The position numbers and the translations under genes were made by a program. A DNA stretch of 64,000 bases, taken from the NCBI RefSeq assembly GCF_903819435.1, contig NZ_CAIJDP010000045.1, positions 1 through 64,000 of the forward strand, written 5' to 3'. The DNA is from Flavobacterium salmonis. GTDB taxonomy: Bacteria > Bacteroidota > Bacteroidia > Flavobacteriales > Flavobacteriaceae. A model generated the notes under the pieces. That model saw only the letters and a list, made by a program, of their open reading frames with translations, made no database searches and was not told where the DNA came from. Positions within the stretch are counted from its first letter, which is position 1. Each line of letters starts with the position of its first letter. Below are positions 62,160 to 64,000 of this stretch, piece after piece.

Positions 62160-62606
62160 TTAATTCCTTACCATCTCAATATGCGGGATATCATCTTCCA
62201 GATACATTTCACTGGTTTGTATAAATCCATGACTTTCGTAGAATTTTTTTAGGTATAACTGCGCACCTATTGTAATTTTTTCTTTTCCAAAATTTGACTT
62301 TATTCCTGCAATGGCTTCCCGCATTAAATCATGTCCCCATTTACGGTCACGGTAATTGAGATCTACAACTACTCTTCCTATTGAAGCATTATCGAAACTT
62401 ATTCCCGCATCTAATAATCGCGCATGAGCAACGGTTTTACCATCATACTCTCCTATTAGATGTAAAGCATTCTTATCTTTCCCGTCAAGATCTAAATAAA
62501 CGCAATTTTGTTCCACTACAAAGATTTCACTTCTTAGTTTCAATAAATCATATAGTTCATGAACCGTTAAGGCCTCAAAAGACTTTATTTTCCATTTTAA
62601 TTCCAT
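62160..62606 (-). CDS. GNAT acetyltransferase (ElaA-type)
   Basis: 148 residues. GNAT fold with the acetyl-CoA loop IGRVVVDLNYRDRKWGHDLM (about 77-96) and start typical of the ElaA group (ALTVHELYDLLKLRSEIFVV). Target unknown. Confidence 0.88.
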   Translation of the reverse strand: MELKWKIKSFEALTVHELYDLLKLRSEIFVVEQNCVYLDLDGKDKNALHLIGEYDGKTVAHARLLDAGISFDNASIGRVVVDLNYRDRKWGHDLMREAIAGIKSNFGKEKITIGAQLYLKKFYESHGFIQTSEMYLEDDIPHIEMVRN

Positions 62607-62694
62607 TGCGTATTATTTTATTATTTATTCTAATTCAAAAGAGTAAAATTAATTTAAAAAATGAAAACAGAAAGAATACATCTATGTGTTTCAA

Positions 62695-62733
62695 CAAAAA
62701 ATCCCGATGATATCTCGCAATCGGGATTTTTTC
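62695..62733 (-). terminator. Terminator after the DUF1579 gene
   Basis: AAAAATCCCGAT and ATCGGGATTTTTT form a strong stem; the minus-strand transcript of 62762-63403 runs into it. Confidence 0.8.
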
Positions 62734-62761
62734 TATTTTTTCTAATCATTAGGAATGTAGA

Positions 62762-63403
62762 TTATTTTTTCTTCATAATGATTTCCATGCTTTTATATTC
62801 CTTCCCTTTTTTTGTATCATACATCTCCATTTTACGGGTTGTTGCATCCACGATCGTGTACACTTCACGATATGGTGTTTTTTTTCCGTTTATTGGGTTT
62901 ACCATTTCGCCTTTAAGTTCCATACTTTTAGTCTTATCATCATATTTACCTGTAGCAACCATCATGCCCGTCCCCATATTGTCAATAAAAGTAGTGGTGT
63001 ATTCTTTACTGGCATTATTGTAGGCTAATGTAGATTTTCCTTCAAATGGCTGTCCCATCATCGTTCCCTGATAATTAGCTTCCTGATAACGACCTCCCAG
63101 AATCATTTTTATATTTGTCGTAGAACTTGCCTTTTCAGGTTTACCTCCTTCTTCTTCCCAAAAAGTCATGTCACAATTCCATGTTCCGGTTTCATCAGCC
63201 ATCATTTTATGAGGCGATCCCGGCGTTGCATATTCCATCCATGCCTTGATTTGCGCAGCAGAATCTAAAGGCATTTCAGCAATTGAATCTTCTGTTTTTA
63301 TACTATCAACAGCTTTAGAACTTTCAATTTCTGTTTTTACTTCTTTTTTACAAGAAGAAAAACACAAAACTAACATCAATAATGTTACAAATAAATTTTT
63401 CAT
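62762..63403 (-). CDS. DUF1579-family lipoprotein
   Basis: 213 residues. Lipobox CFSSC (Cys18), a charged linker and a DUF1579 beta domain (about 65-213; GTWNCDMTFW, MILGGRYQEANYQGTMMGQP). No known reaction. A -7 box (complement TACTTTTG) is at 63432-63439. Confidence 0.85.
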   Translation of the reverse strand: MKNLFVTLLMLVLCFSSCKKEVKTEIESSKAVDSIKTEDSIAEMPLDSAAQIKAWMEYATPGSPHKMMADETGTWNCDMTFWEEEGGKPEKASSTTNIKMILGGRYQEANYQGTMMGQPFEGKSTLAYNNASKEYTTTFIDNMGTGMMVATGKYDDKTKSMELKGEMVNPINGKKTPYREVYTIVDATTRKMEMYDTKKGKEYKSMEIIMKKK

Positions 63404-63431
63404 AATTTCCTGATTTAATGTTTGTTACAAA

Positions 63432-63439
63432 CAAAAGTA
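63432..63439 (-). promoter_or_regulatory. -7 element of the DUF1579 gene
   Basis: CAAAAGTA, complement TACTTTTG, 29 bases upstream of the minus-strand ATG at 63403. Confidence 0.4.
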
Positions 63440-63454
63440 TGGAAAATAAATTTA

Positions 63455-64000
63455 CTATCTCTTTTCTATTCTTACCGATTTTATAATCGCTTCCAGTTCT
63501 AACATTAAATCACGTTCCTGATTGGAGGGTGAGTAACAGAATCCTTCAATTACCAAAATTCGATTATAAACTTTATCTACTATCGCATAGTTGATAAAAG
63601 GTCCTGTCATAAAATCGTTTTTTAACTCCCATGTCCCTTTTGTCTCAAAAGTCTTTTTTCCGTTTAAAGTTGTAATGGAAAAATAAGGTGCATAATCTTC
63701 TCCGGTAATCATCTGGGTATTTGTTTCGCGCCCTTTAATATAATGTCCAACCGAATCACGCATTCTAACAATATTACCAACAACATTGGGATTTTTCATC
63801 AGTCTGTTTAAGGGAATCTGATAAACAAGCAGACTGGTACTCCCGCTAATAATTTCTTTCTTCAGCCAAATGAAATTGCGTTTATGTAACATGTATTCGT
63901 AACCCGTTGGAACTTGCAAATCGATATGAAATTTGTTTTTGATAATTGCCGGATTTAGAAGTGATTTTTGGTTATCCTGCTGCAATTTTCTAATTTCTGT
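63455..64000 (-). CDS. DUF4837-type protein, N-terminus outside window
   Basis: At least 181 residues are visible and the frame runs through the right edge, so the start and any signal peptide are missing. The visible part matches the C-terminal half of DUF4837 lipoproteins (VPTGYEYMLHKRNFIWLKKE, GTWELKNDFMTGPFINYAIV). Function unknown. The TTG at 63985 is not taken as the start. Confidence 0.75.
   Translation of the reverse strand, partial: TEIRKLQQDNQKSLLNPAIIKNKFHIDLQVPTGYEYMLHKRNFIWLKKEIISGSTSLLVYQIPLNRLMKNPNVVGNIVRMRDSVGHYIKGRETNTQMITGEDYAPYFSITTLNGKKTFETKGTWELKNDFMTGPFINYAIVDKVYNRILVIEGFCYSPSNQERDLMLELEAIIKSVRIEKR

Overview
This is a 64 kb piece of a low-GC Bacteroidota chromosome, almost certainly Flavobacterium or a close relative. 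The evidence is gliding-motility lipoprotein GldH, an M4 protease with a type IX secretion (T9SS) C-terminal sorting tail, TonB receptors with carboxypeptidase-regulatory N-domains, RicT, and many promoters of the Bacteroidota form TTG-N(16-21)-TANNTTTG. There is no rRNA, tRNA, CRISPR array, prophage or intact transposase. The left edge cuts a small mobile element and the right edge cuts a DUF4837-type gene.

Layout. 0-7 kb: exported SAM hydroxide adenosyltransferase, a TonB receptor and the T9SS-exported thermolysin-like protease. 7-14 kb: the 3-oxoacid CoA-transferase pair split by a class A beta-lactamase gene, then ponA-gldH-ricT. 14-18 kb: two ankyrin-repeat genes and a RhuM-family gene broken by two in-frame stops. 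18-20 kb: tRNA uridine hydroxylase TrhO with an extra C-terminal domain, a structured intergenic RNA-like element, and a bacilliredoxin. 20-29 kb: a metal-homeostasis island. It holds a TonB receptor, thioredoxin-like protein and lycopene cyclase-like gene in one transcription unit, a MerC protein with a thioredoxin-reductase-like flavoprotein in another, a Fur-family regulator, an Nramp transporter fused to a universal stress domain, and a DtxR/MntR regulator. Operator-like palindromes sit on the promoters of this island. 29-33 kb: small unknown genes, enoyl-CoA hydratase and a sensor kinase.

32-48 kb: a heme biosynthesis region. It has hemJ-like and hemH on the minus strand beside an AraC regulator, and hemA, hemC, hemD, hemE, hemF and hemB on the plus strand. 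Together these cover much of the path from glutamyl-tRNA to heme. Also here are a truncated-globin-like lipoprotein, a cytochrome c lipoprotein and several unknown envelope proteins. 48-64 kb: M13 peptidase, a DMT exporter, SCO-type copper chaperone, feoA-feoB plus a 40-residue Cys-rich FeoB partner, HD hydrolase, acyl-ACP desaturase, PlsC, RnpA, two S41 proteases, a double-OmpA-domain protein, an acetyltransferase, and DUF1579 and DUF4837 proteins.

The most interesting points are: (1) a predicted Mn/Fe import circuit at 20-29 kb in which one box architecture (TTTAG-N6-CTAAA) marks both the TonB receptor promoter and the Nramp promoter, while a different palindrome pair lies exactly on the merC promoter; (2) a TrhO enzyme carrying a domain resembling the C-terminus of U32 (TrhP-type) proteins; (3) a 181-bp MITE-like element with perfect ends and an 8-bp target duplication that has jumped into the loop of a terminator hairpin, with a second end at the left window edge; (4) a globin-like exported lipoprotein next to hemA; (5) a beta-lactamase gene inside the CoA-transferase operon flanked by duplicated repeats. 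Gene functions are read from sequence motifs and family knowledge; no database search was run.
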